From: Stenopsyche tienmushanensis
Taxonomy: Eukaryota; Arthropoda; Insecta; Trichoptera; Stenopsychidae
Length of the DNA stretch: 64,000 nt
NCBI GenBank assembly: GCA_008973525.1
Contig: WACJ01000116.1
Span: 744,001 to 808,000, forward strand
Direction: 5' to 3'
Each line of letters opens with the position of its first letter. Position 1 is the stretch's first letter. This document shows positions 43,240 through 54,598 of the stretch, piece by piece. The notes beneath the pieces are model-generated. The model saw only the letters and a list, made by a program, of their open reading frames with translations. It was not told where the DNA came from and made no database searches. A program made the position numbers and the translations under genes.

Positions 43240-45933
43240 ATGGTGCGAATACAATTTCCAGAATTTTTTCGATCCATCGTTTTATTAATTTCTACATTTT
43301 TAACTTCATTACCTGTCAGTAAAGGTATGTTATATTTAAATATTGTAAGCATTAATTAAAATATAAAAGTTATTAAAATAATATATTATTTTAATCAATA
43401 TCTAGAAATACCTGAAAGTTCTTATGGAGACGGTGGAAAGAGCGAAGATAAAATAGAGTGTGAAGTTCTGTATGATCCACCACAAGGACAACGCCGTGGA
43501 GATATAATTATAGTCCATGGTTTACACGGTAATATTTATATCTATGTGCACTTTATCACGTCATATTAAAAATTTTAAATTTATAATATTTAATTTTTCA
43601 GGATCTACATATAAAACATGGAGACAGGGAGTTTACGATGATAATAAAGTGGAAAAACTACAACTCAGAAGGCATCTTCCTTTAGCCCATAAAAAGAAAT
43701 GCTGTCAAATCTGTTCCAAATGCAAATTATTTAAAAAAAGTCTATCATGCAGTCAGTTGCGAAATAACGGTGCATTAAAGGATAATACTTGCAATCCTAA
43801 GAATGGAAAAAGATTTACAAGTTCGCAATGCTCTTGCCAAAAAACATCTTCCGTAGATGAGATGAATGGTTCAAATAAAAATGACACGCAACTAAGCAAG
43901 GACGAAGAAAATAAAGCCGTGCATTCCAAATTGACTAATAATCAGCATGCTGATAAATTGTGCCATCAAATAAATAGTACTAAAGAAATAGATATTTTCG
44001 ACAATAAGTTGGAATGTTATAATAACTTATCCCATAATGGGAATAATAATATTAAGGATATTTTAAACAAGAGTGCTTCTTCATACGATGATGATTGTTG
44101 TATATTCAGAAGGAGTAATTCAACTCCTAATCAATTTTGTCCTGAAAGTGTCTGTGATTCAATTCTAGAAATAAGAAGTAATAATAAAACCAATAATTTT
44201 AACGGAGCCGAACTTGAAATATGTGATAATTTTAATGATAATTTCAATTGTAAGATTCCAATGTGTAATATTTGCTCGCAAACATTTCCAACTGATATCA
44301 AAAACAGGCCTTTTCAACCCTACGAGAGACCGTCTGTCAATTTTTCAGAAAAAATTGAAATATACTCCACCGCCAATGAGAGCTTCAGTATTTTGAACGG
44401 CGATCTGGAGAATGACTGCTTAGAAAACGATAACGAATCGCAAAAAGAATTGGATTTCAACAGCGTGTTCGAAGTGACATACCAAAACGAACAAGCAATA
44501 AATAAAGAGGCATCCGATAAGGAAGATTTCATAAATTTCATCGTTAACGACGTATCAAAATACAACGGTTACATTGAAAATAACGAAATAAACATGTATC
44601 AGAACAGATCGGAATTAAATACGAAAAGCGAGCTTTTGAGCGATGCCGAAGAATATTGTATTTGCGGCGAGGAAGAGATGAAGAAAGAGTGCGAGCACAA
44701 TGAAATAAATTCATATGAAAACTATTTGAAATACAAAGACGCCTTCGGAAACAGCCCATTGGTACTGAGAGAATTCATATACTTCGTCAAGTTCTTTTTA
44801 AATTTCGCCAAAGAAATTTGTTCGCTGTATAAAAAGCTTTGGGATTTTTCGGAAGATAAAAATCTATCGAGCTGTTGGCCGCGCGATTGGATTCCTACAG
44901 ATTGTCCGTACACTAGGGTTATTTCCGTCAATTACACCACATTTTTATGGATGCCCATCTGGGCTCGACCGTGTAATAGGTAAATTATATTGATTACCAT
45001 ATCGCATATGTTTAGATGGCTCAAATCATAATAATATATATACATATTTACAGATCATCGCTACAAGAAAAGTCTTTGAGAATGGCACGACAACTAGAAA
45101 GTTTGGGAGTGGGAGAATATCCTGTAGTATGGGCTGCTCATTCCAAAGGTGGACTATTCATCAAGCAGATATTTGTAAATTGTAATTATCTTTTATTTAA
45201 CGTATTAAGGGGGGAAATCAGTTTAGACGGTTCGAAAAACCGATTTTTCTTCATTTTATAAATTATTCATAAAACAGATTTATTAATTGAATTATTTAAT
45301 AAGTATGTTTTTAATGATTTACAGCGTGGCGTGAATGCCAAGGCGTTTCCAATAGCCTATTTTTGAAAACGAAAAGCATTGTGTTTTATTCGGTACCACA
45401 GCACGGATCTGTATTAGCGCATTTATTTACACCACCTTTGGTCAAACCCTCGGTGGAAATTGTTGAAATACGAACAGGTATATTTTTATAAATCAATGAA
45501 ATGCGATTAATCTGTGATATTTCACCGTTTAACGTATGAATTTTTATTCGTTTAGGTTCACAAATGGTCCTTAAATTGAATAATGAATTTAGGGAAGCCT
45601 TACAAGCAGCCGATGCCATTAGGGATATTCATACGCCTCTCATCGTTAGATCTTACACGGAAACAATACCAACGAATATGTCGGGAGTTTTATTACAAAT
45701 TGTTTTTCCAACATCGGCGGGTAAGTTCTTAACATATACATTTAAAAGACACTATATACATTTATTAAATTATAAAACTCATTTTTATAGATCCGGGAGT
45801 GGGAGAGCTTTACGGTATACCTTTAGATCACCGAATGATTTGCAAATTCGCATCGAAAAACTCTTTACTCTACAAGGAATTGATTGCTTTGATTGAAAAC
45901 GCTTGCGGTGAAATTTCTCAGCGTTCTTCGTAG
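43240..45933 (+). CDS. SERAC1: SERAC1-like serine hydrolase with a long internal insertion
   Basis: Coding exons 43240-43324, 43406-43528, 43602-44979, 45054-45181, 45325-45477, 45556-45720, 45791-45933; all introns GT-AG; 724 residues. The start exon has an acceptor just before it, so coding could begin further upstream. The N-terminus has a hydrophobic stretch (SIVLLISTFLTSLPVS). The alpha/beta-hydrolase core shows IIIVHGLHGSTYKTWRQG (61-78), CWPRDWIPTDCPYTRVISVN (about 494-513), the nucleophile motif AHSKGG with S559, FYSVPQHGS, SYTETIP and LDH with H691. These are SERAC1 landmarks; human SERAC1 acts at mitochondria-ER contacts in phosphatidylglycerol remodelling. About 410 residues (roughly 80-493), rich in N, D, E, S and K with Cys clusters, separate the first two blocks. 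The first Gly of GXSXG is Ala. No ARM repeats precede the hydrolase domain. Confidence 0.88.
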
Positions 45934-46058
45934 TACGGAAAATTGATTGATTTAAAACTATTGTGAATTAAAATATTTATATAAAAATGTACCAAATTAT
46001 AATGTTAAAAAAAATCAGAAAACCAAAGAATGAAGACTTTAGTCCCTTCTCCCGCAGT

Positions 46059-46377
46059 CAGAACCGTAACGAGGATATGAAGCGCCCGTGGCAACTATCT
46101 AACTTGTGCTCCTCAAATCATAGAAAATGCCCTAAAAGGCGACGGAATGGTCACAAGGTCTGTGTGTCCAACCGGTCCACTTTTCAAACTGCCGACATAT
46201 GAATTAAACGACATAATATATGTTATAAAAACGGGCAGTTAATAAGTGTTGATTCACGTAAAGTAAAATAAAAATCATGCGCAACTCTTGATCCGGTCGG
46301 TATTATGCACTTTGCACCCCAAACCCAGTTCTACCCGTGGCGGGCGCCTGCTTTGCCACTCCCTTGTTACGGCCCTG
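46059..46377 (-). mobile_element. family B hAT-type MITE, complete short copy B7
   Basis: 319 bp with both ends: CAGAACCGTAACGAGG at the left and CCCTTGTTACGGCCCTG at the right. The flanks CCCGCAGT (46051-46058) and CCTGCAGT (46378-46385) form an 8-bp duplication with one mismatch. It lies 125 bases after the SERAC1 stop codon and probably inside or next to its 3' UTR. Confidence 0.82.
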
Positions 46378-46385
46378 CCTGCAGT

Positions 46386-47640
46386 ACTTTAATTTTATCA
46401 AGCCAGACAGTAACTCCATTCTATAACTGGAAATTGATAAGAAGTGATGAAATAGTGTTTAGTTATGTTAGTAGTCTTTTGCTGTAATGCGCAGGTTAAT
46501 GTTCGTTCTTCAAAGATTTAGAGTGTGCTAAGACTTTTGTTTATTTTAAGAATCATATTTAATAAGAATGAATGTACAGATGTAAATTATTTTATTATTG
46601 CTACATGGATTACCTTTATTAAAAATATGTATTTATCATTTTATTATAGTTTTTGATGTATATATGCTCACAGAATTTACCGAGTAGTACATATTTACTT
46701 TGTGATATGAGTACTGCTAAAGTATTGTGATTTTGTAAATATATATATATATATAAATTTTGCCATTGCATTAAATGCAAATCTCCACGAGAAAAGTATT
46801 TTGTTTTATTTTCTTAGTCGAATTTTTTATTAATTTTTATTTTGATTGTATAGTTATTTTGACTTTATTAAAACGGTGGAAACATGTTACTGTCAGTATA
46901 TTATAGCATTTTTTGTACTACTATAATGATTTATAATTTATTTTGGATTTTTTAAAATTAAGATTTTGCAATTAACTTTGTATTTTTAAAAAAATTATAT
47001 TAAAATTACAAATACCTGTTACGAGCTGGCGGATCTGTTCTATATCAGATCAGAAAAGAGGTCCTCGCAGGGGGGAGGCAAAGGGGATGGTTGGGTGCTG
47101 ATGTAAAAGCCCATTTATTGACTCGATACAATTTATTTAATTTAATGGATCGACATTGTATCTTTCTATTCTAATTACCAATTTGAAACTATTTGAAATC
47201 TGCATCTACCCCATGTCTCCCCAGTGACTACGTAACATATCCATGAATTTGCTTGCATACATTTGATTAAAACTGACGATATCAAGTTGAAGCGCGAAAA
47301 GATATTTGTTGCTAATTTTACAGCTCTCATTAAGTATGAAACTTTTACCCGCTGCATGATATCTTTTGTAGTGTTAAATAAAGTTGTAGATGAAATATTG
47401 TATTCTTGAATAACCATTTGTATCTCATACATATTAAGTTCACTTCATCTTTGAACCATTCCAAGAAATTTTTAATTAAGTTTATATTGTATTACATGCT
47501 CGTATTTTAAAGTTTCGATGTATCTAAAAAATTGAACGGATGTACTTCTACAATTTTAATAAAAATATATTGCGAAATTGTTTCAAAGCTAAATAAATTC
47601 ATCAAATCATTTCATATTGTGTTTATTTGAGAATAATCTT
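46386..47640. other. AT-rich spacer, nothing firm
   Basis: An 85-codon frame on the - strand (47175-47432) has no family I can name. A short AT microsatellite at 46738-46755. Confidence 0.45.
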
Positions 47641-47765
47641 TCTTCTAATATATAAAAATTTATATTTGTTTGTTCGTATTTAATGCGCTGCCATACTGTT
47701 CATTCTATTGCAATAAAACTTTGTCAATTTATTGTTTACACTTGCGGTAATGACATAGACATGCG
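47641..47765 (+). mobile_element. Helitron-like 5' terminus, copy H2
   Basis: TCTAATATATAAAAATTTAT, then TTTGTTTGTTCGTATTTAAT and CTGCCATACTG, aligned throughout with H1 at 41654. No 3' end found. Confidence 0.45.
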
Positions 47766-48399
47766 TGCATGTGCCAGATATTCGCTAGTAATCTATAAAA
47801 TTCAGGGAGTTACGTTTAACTTTCTCTTTATTTACTACTCATTAAATATAGTTTCAAGTAAGAATTATGTTTCTGAGCCACCAAATTCTATAGAATAAAA
47901 TACTAAATGTAAAATTGTTTAATATTAGAGATATTTATAAGAAAATCAGAGTTCATTAAAATTAAATGACGGTGTCAGAATAACGAAATCAAACAATTGG
48001 TAAACGTTAAATAATTTATTTATAAACAAGGCTACAATAATGATGAGTAAAAGGTATTTTAAAAAATCATTAGATGGATAAAATAACGTTCTCGATGTTT
48101 CTTTAAAAGATTCCAAAAAATATATTAAATCGATACATCAAATATTTTAACATATTCGTAAGCGAAAATTACACATTCTCATCGAGAATTATTTTATGAA
48201 GGTTACAACAACAATAATGAAAATAGTCACTAATATTTTGTTCACTTTATACAATTTCTAGAGCTTTATGGTACACAAAGACTTCTTTCTGATAATACTA
48301 AACTTAGACATGACTGTCTGGAATGACAATATCATTTCAACAATTAATATAATGTGGTTGAACAATTATACATAAATTTACAAGTCGACATGCATCAGT
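47766..48399. other. 3' flank of the V-ATPase e gene
   Basis: Probably the 3' UTR of the V-ATPase gene in its upper part. TTTATT at 48015-48020 is AATAAA on the - strand and a possible polyadenylation signal about 380 bases after the stop. No other feature seen. Confidence 0.35.
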
Positions 48400-49639
48400 T
48401 TATTCAGGAATTCCATCACCCTGAAATAAAAAAAAGATTTGTATTTAATATAAACATTATCCACGTATATTATTTTATATAAAAAGAAAAGAGTATATCT
48501 TACCCATTCTCTGGCGATCATAAGAAGTGTGTGACTCGATAGTAAGGGTCCGATCAACGGGTTCATTTGTGCCATGTAACAACACAACCAGCTGTAAAAT
48601 AATAGTGTGTTATTAAAAAAATAATATAATTTGGTTTATAGTCCATTAGATTGACACTATTTACATTTAATTAAAAATATGCACAAAAATTGAATTCAAT
48701 TCTGTCACAATGAAAATTAAAATAATCTGAATTAGCTTTAACAATTGACTGGTAATCTTATCATCAAATACATAGTTCATTTATTCACTTAATGCAGAAA
48801 TATGAATTTTAAAAAATACTTACAACAACCAACATGTCGCTCCCGTTAATATTAATATAACTTGAATGACCCTGTAAATATAAAAGCATAAAGATATAGC
48901 AGTATATAAACACAATAAAATTAAACATATTTATAAATTATATGTCTTATATACAATTATGTAAAATAATCTACAGATTGTTCGTAAGTTTGTTAAAAAT
49001 ATGCAAATCAATAAATTGCTAATCAAAATAATACTATCACTTGAAATAACGTTCATCGTTTTCGTTGGGTAACAAAATTAAAATTGATGTGACGTTAACC
49101 ATCTCAAGATGATTAACGCATAAATATTTTATATTCAGAGTTAATGTGAAATTACATAACATAAATAAGAACATATTTAGCCCAAAATACTATATTAGAT
49201 GTGCAAAAAAATATTAATCACAAGACTTATGAAGTAATCACAAGAGCATGAAGTGTTGAAGGTTATCAATATGATAGATGTTATACTTTCAAAATGAATA
49301 TAGAAATAATGTTCGATGGAAACATACCAGTTTCATTTCAATAAATACACTTAATTAATATCTACAGAAAACCCCGTTAAAATGCCAAGATATGGAATGA
49401 AATATATAAATAACCATACGTTTTGGACAATGCAATATTAACAGGAAAAGGATCTTTTATATGGTGTATAATTAAAATTATATCAGCCTTTTTGTTAGGT
49501 AACTAAATAATCAAAGACAAAAAATACATGATTGAAATTACCCCCGATTAGGTCCTTTTGGAGCGACAATGGGCAAGACTATTCCCACTGCGCCCCATAT
49601 CACTGTGAATACGATGATAGCAACCGCTGAAGCGCCCAT
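48400..49639 (-). CDS. VhaM9.7: V-type proton ATPase subunit e
   Basis: Small hydrophobic subunit of the membrane V0 sector of the proton pump of acidic organelles and apical membranes. Four coding exons on the - strand: 49542-49639, 48824-48871, 48504-48591 and 48400-48420, all with GT-AG introns, giving 84 residues (family usually about 80-90). Landmarks: MGASAVAII...VLPIVAPKGPNRG in exon 1, VIQVILILTGATCWLF across exons 2 and 3, WLCCYMAQMNPLIGP in exon 3, ending REWGDGIPE. Two transmembrane helices (about 5-25 and 34-54) can be seen, as in the family. Insects often have several paralogues, so the exact symbol is uncertain. Confidence 0.92.
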
Positions 49640-51010
49640 TTTTGCTCACAAACTCTTTGATTTAACGTGCTAGGAAAGCAAACAGCGATATGTCATATGA
49701 CTGACCGTCAAGGAACGAATCGATACGTCAAATCACGTGAACTGTTGCCCCTTTTTAAAACCTAAGACACACAATTACGGCCATGCATAACACGCGCATC
49801 ACAAAAGAGCTGACTATTAAAATATTTTTAAATTTACAAACAATAAACAAAAACAAAATGCAATAAATGTTAAACAAATATTAATTCACTCAAAAGAAGA
49901 ATAAATACCAATACAAATAAAATTTAATGGTAATTCACTTTTTTAAAATATTAAATCCGGATAACGAAAAAAAGGGAAAACTTAGTTTATAAAAATGAAT
50001 TAAAATATATACATATTAATATTTATAGGATATATTTTTTATTCGTGATTTTATCATTTAGTATGATTCGATTTGCGATAAAACATGAACATAAATTACA
50101 TTCAAACGTTCGTAAATATATACATTAATGTGCGATTTATTTATAAATTTTGATCTTAATGAAACTGTATATCAAGAGTGCGCGGTGCTATTTATTAGAG
50201 ATGCAGGAAAATGTCATTGTGATATAGTTATGGCACCTGAAGGAATGCATGCAAGCGCATATGGCAGTTATTTTTGTCCCTGAACGACCAGGGTACTGCA
50301 CTGCACTGACAAATGACAATGCGGGCCATCAGACCAATATCACACGATACACATTTTAATTTTAATAGCAATTTCCCCCTGTTATATTTTAGATTTATGT
50401 GGTATTTTCAAAAAGGGAAGGGGTCAGTTTATATTAAATGGAATCGTTTGGTTCCTTTTTATATGTATTTTTTATTATCTACAGCATATAGATTGGAATT
50501 CGATGTTCGATTTAAATAAAGAGCAAAAACAAAGTGAATTGTGGCTAAAACAAAAAAAAAAATGGTTTTAAATCCATTTATTTTTTAACATAAAATGGTC
50601 TAATATCTTAAAATGTCTTATTTTTGGATAATTTTACATGGATTATTCAACAGCAAAAATAAATATTTATAATACAAATCACTGTAATACGAATAAAAAG
50701 TGTTTTATTATAAATATTTGATAAAACTTTTAATTAATTGGAATGTTAAATTAATAGTTTCGTGTATTATTATAGTTTAGTGCAAGAATATTAGTATATA
50801 TTAGTGCAAGAAAACCAATAAAAACAACATAAAAAAGTATAGTTCTCTGCTCTCTACTCTGATTCTGATGAAGAAATTTGGGTTCCTGTAAATGTAATAC
50901 GATCCTTTGATATATTTTTATGTAGACCACAATATCTTGCCGTTTACAGTTTGATCGGCTTTAAACTGGCCATAGTTTTGTTGTTAAAACCCCCGGATTT
51001 GGCCTTCTAA
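49640..51010. other. 5' flank of the V-ATPase e gene and AT-rich spacer
   Basis: The first 100 bases upstream of the ATG (toward 49740) are the likely 5' UTR and promoter. Nothing else recognised. Confidence 0.4.
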
Positions 51011-51221
51011 ACTTCGTTTTATAATGAGAGTTTGTATCATTTGTAGATATATTCAGGTATGGCGTCCATTCGTCATTTCAGCGGTCTGAAAAGCGGACCG
51101 TTTGGATACATAGACCTTGTGGCCACTCTTTTAGGGATTTTTGCGGCATTTTCACGCGGCGCGGCATAAATGCATACATGGGGTTTTTCATGATCTGTAC
51201 GATCATAGAAGTCTTTTAGTT
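51011..51221 (+). mobile_element. family B copy B8 (partial)
   Basis: CTTCGTTTTATAATGAGAGT, then GTCTGAAAAGCGGACCGTTT and GATCTGTACGATCATAGAAG match the core of other B copies. Neither end present. Confidence 0.65.
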
Positions 51222-52081
51222 TTAATTTATAAAGTCTGGCTAGTTTCTACTCCGCGCTCAAAGCGCAAGTGACCACTCGAATTTGAGAATGAACTTGTTA
51301 TCCAATATATTGTATATTGCTGAATCTTTTTATTTATTTTAAAGACCGCAAAGATTTCATTCATGCATCAGACCATTTATTTTAGGATTCTCTTCTTGAT
51401 GTTCTAGATTTTTTCCTAGCTAATCTGTTATATATTTGACGAAATCAATGCATAGAATATGCAAGTTTATATCGAATCTATGCTATTTTACAGCCGAAGA
51501 TTTATCCCGTTTAACACGCATTTGTTTCTACAAGATGTTTTGTGTTGAAGATCCCTATTTAATCCATGGAATTTGGAATTTCAAAGCAAGCTTTGAGTCA
51601 TTAAATGCATCTAAAGACATAATGCAGCTCTTATTTTCATTTGAACCCAACGAAAGACAACAACAACAGCTTTGTTGTTTGTCTGCAGTGAAGCATCTAC
51701 GGAGATTAATTCGATAAGCACAGTTTGAAGATCTAGAGTTCATTGGCTCGTGCAGGGTCATTAAATCTATTTAAAATAAATGCATATGAAATTTGACTGT
51801 GTAATACGGATAGATAGCGATTGATCTGCTAGTAGACAAAAATAGACGTTTCTGGTTGCTGCAACACTGGTGCAGTAGTACACAGGGAATGGTAACTGCA
51901 TCACGTTGAATTATATCATATGAACTTGGTTTAAACTCTTCTTTCTCCTCTAATGAAAGAAATTTTTAAGCAGAATCTGATGTTAGATGTTTCATTCAAT
52001 CGCCAATGATTATTCTATCTTAAAATGGTCGCGATTGGAAGGGCTTACGACGAGCTGTGATCGAAATATGTGACAGACAAA
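51222..52081. other. spacer and upstream region of the 52-kb exon
   Basis: A 93-codon ORF at 51436-51717 has no recognisable content. The final 200 bases precede the ATG at 52082 and presumably contain a promoter; an in-frame TGA at 52058-52060 bounds the coding start. Confidence 0.4.
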
Positions 52082-52260
52082 ATGAGTGTAGAAAGTGAGA
52101 GTTTGGATATAAACTACAAAGTGGCCGATGACGATGGATCCTCGTCTTCGGCATCGTCTTCGTCTGAAGGCGAGGACGTCGACAGTGGAATTGCCGAAGA
52201 ACCGAATTTGCAAAGGGTGCCATTTGACTGCCATGACCTTGCCAACTTTTTCAGCTATTG
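52082..52260 (+). CDS. probable first coding exon of an unrecognised gene
   Basis: An ATG at 52082 follows an in-frame stop at 52058 and opens 59 codons plus two bases, ending in a consensus donor (TATTG then GTGAGT at 52261). The peptide begins MSVESESLDINYKV, continues with an acidic/serine tract (DDDGSSSSASSSSEGEDVDS) and ends EPNLQRVPFDCHDLANFFSY. An acidic-serine N-terminus followed by a conserved-looking block is typical of intracellular or multi-pass membrane proteins, but I do not recognise the family. No in-phase second exon was found downstream in the window, so either the intron is long or exon 2 is outside. Confidence 0.6.
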
Positions 52261-52389
52261 GTGAGTGAAAGTTATTGATTAAAAACAACAAAAACATGAA
52301 ACAATTATTAAAAACACCCTCGATACTATTAAACCATGCTGAAATAATCACTTGAACAACGTGTTTAAATACCAAATTCAAATATGAAA

Positions 52390-52535
52390 TGCACTTGTAA
52401 CTCAATTATCTTGGGTTCAAATCCTACAGGAGGTGTGACTGGCGATCATATTTTTAAAAACATATATACGCCATGAAAAACATGTCAAAATAGTTGGGGG
52501 GAAAAGGGATTGTTATAAGCCACCTCAAAAAATAT
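52390..52535 (+). repeat. tRNA-derived SINE, copy S1
   Basis: B-box GGTTCAAATCC at 52414-52424, then a shared body GGCGATCATATTTTTAAAAA CATATATACGCC and GAAAAACATG. The A-box half is degraded. Copy S2 at 53765 preserves more of the tRNA-like region. Confidence 0.65.
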
Positions 52536-53764
52536 GAAAGAAGTAGTAGATTAACACCAAGGTCATATCCAAGGATTTAGTAGATATTTTATTGAATAAA
52601 TCTTTTGTTAAATTAAATTTAATTGATTAATAATATAATTTGACAATAGTCTTAGGCAATAATTTATGTTGTATGCCGATTTAGAATTTGTTTATAACAA
52701 ATTTTGTGACGACCATAAATATGTATGTATAATATTAAACGTCAAATTTAAATAAAATTATGATTTACTAAAACGCTTCAATTTATTCAATAATATCAAT
52801 TTTTCCTACTATTGCATATTTCAAATGAATTGTTGCAAAACGACGGAAGCGTATTGCGTAATAGATTTATTTGGGTTCTTGCATCGGCACGAATTTTGAG
52901 CTATAAAATTCAGTATAAAAAGAAGAAGAAGAAGTGATCGATGCATTCGGACCACTGCCGGTAGCGTCATAAATTGTACATAACGCTACTTTTATTGAGC
53001 ATAAACCCTTCATCAAATGAAGAATCTGCATATATCACTGGGTCAAAATGTTGAACGCCACAACGAGCTAAATCTCGCCACATAAAAATACTTCAAAATA
53101 CACATCAAAATCTTTTGATTTACGATCATCGATGAAAATATTTGGAAACAAGGGGTCTATTTTCACCGAGGGATTTGACCACTGCTATGTGTGAAATGTC
53201 AATAAAATCCTGTTGTTAAAAACGCGAGCGTACGAGCATACCCTGAATTCCACGGAATGCGAGGTATGTCTTAAGACCGCTCGTTGAATTGATTCGATAT
53301 GACGTTCGTTAAATTATCCATGATGGAATATATAAGATTGCCATCGAGCTATTTCAGAATCGTAAATGCTAAAATCATTTGACCGAAACACATCTTGCAC
53401 GATTAAATTTTATGAATCTATTTGCGCTTCCCAAGAAAAAAAAAAACGAAGACATCAAACAGCCTTCGATGATTTATACATGCAAAATGTGGAGATAAAT
53501 AAGTTGTTTCCTATGCGGCTTATGTGAAATTGCAATGTACTCTTTGAATTAACACATTAAAGCCCGCTCGGGTTGCGTGGAGCAAATTTTTAAATTGATT
53601 TTAATAATACTCATTTGATTCATGTGTTTTTGTGGTGAGAAAAACTATGCTTATGGAGTATAGCTGATTTATAATGGCGAACAGCGGTGTTTTAATATTA
53701 TATCTTGCATTTTTTGTTATATGTTTATTAAAAATATCATAACATATTACATTTTTACTGTAGA
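52536..53764. other. AT-rich spacer, possible intron of the 52-kb gene
   Basis: Nothing coding recognised; an AGA triplet microsatellite of about five units at 52920-52935. Confidence 0.45.
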
Positions 53765-53935
53765 TAATCTCGCGGTTAAGCGTTTGGACTCGTAACTCGA
53801 TCGTCTTGGGTTCAAATCCTACAGAAGGTGTGGCTGGCGACCATATTTTTAAAAACATATATACACCATGAAAAACCTTTACAAAATGGTAGGAAATGGT
53901 CTCATAAAAGGGATTGCTAAAAGCCAACAACAACT
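53765..53935 (+). repeat. tRNA-derived SINE, copy S2
   Basis: CTCGCGGTTAAGCGTTTGGA resembles an A-box region, and GGTTCAAATCC (53809-53819) is a good B-box, spaced as in a tRNA. The tRNA-unrelated body matches S1, and the 3' end has GGGATTGCTAAAAGCC. The tRNA half does not fold into an intact cloverleaf by eye, so it is not called as a tRNA gene. Confidence 0.7.
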
Positions 53936-54598
53936 AATTTAATGCGATGGTCGAAATTGAATGTTATTAAGCAGCCTTAAAATTTGCGGGAGAGTTTTTG
54001 TTAACAACCTCATGTCATTCTCAATATTTAATATATTTCTTTCTTGCTTAGGAATAATTCCTCAAATCCAAGAGCTCATCTTGTAATTCATCTGGAATGC
54101 TGAATAAATCAAGGGAAGCTATTGCTATTAAGCTCTTTCAACAAGGATAAGACGACTTTCGTTCGTGTTGTCTTGAGAGCAGGCGTTTGTTTTGATAATT
54201 AAGATACTCGCATCATTCTTATCGTTGACCAATTTTGTTATTCCCCCTTGAATGTTCTGGAGTAGCGTCATTAATCGAGTATCACCACTCATTTGCAAAA
54301 TCTACTTGCAAAATCTAGTCCTTCAGAAGTAAACTGGCAGGCTTGCACGGTAACCTTGTCCTTTTATTTTCGCAACATATTAATAGGAAAAAAATAGCTG
54401 AAAAAATGAAAGCATATACCATGCATGTCGAACATTAAGAAATATTTCTAAGAAATGAACGAATATTGTGTGCTATCAACAGTGTTAAGGTTCATTTATT
54501 CGCGTGAAATATGATAATATTCCTTTCCTTTCCCTAAAGTTTTAGGTTAAACCTATTTTGCAGTTTTATATATCTGCTAGATATGCTACTCTTTTCAA
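53936..54598. other. AT-rich spacer with a family E fragment
   Basis: At about 54461-54488 ACGAATATTGTGTGCTATCA then ACAGTG recurs at 55869 and 27359 (family E tail). No gene seen. Confidence 0.45.

Noticed and set aside
52010..52405. 131-codon - strand ORF
   Set aside because: Antisense of the better supported + strand exon, which has a bounded ATG and a consensus donor.
53769..53840. tRNA gene around the GGTTCAAATCC box
   Set aside because: No intact cloverleaf by eye, and the tRNA-like part is fused to a body shared with 52390-52535, which fits a SINE.
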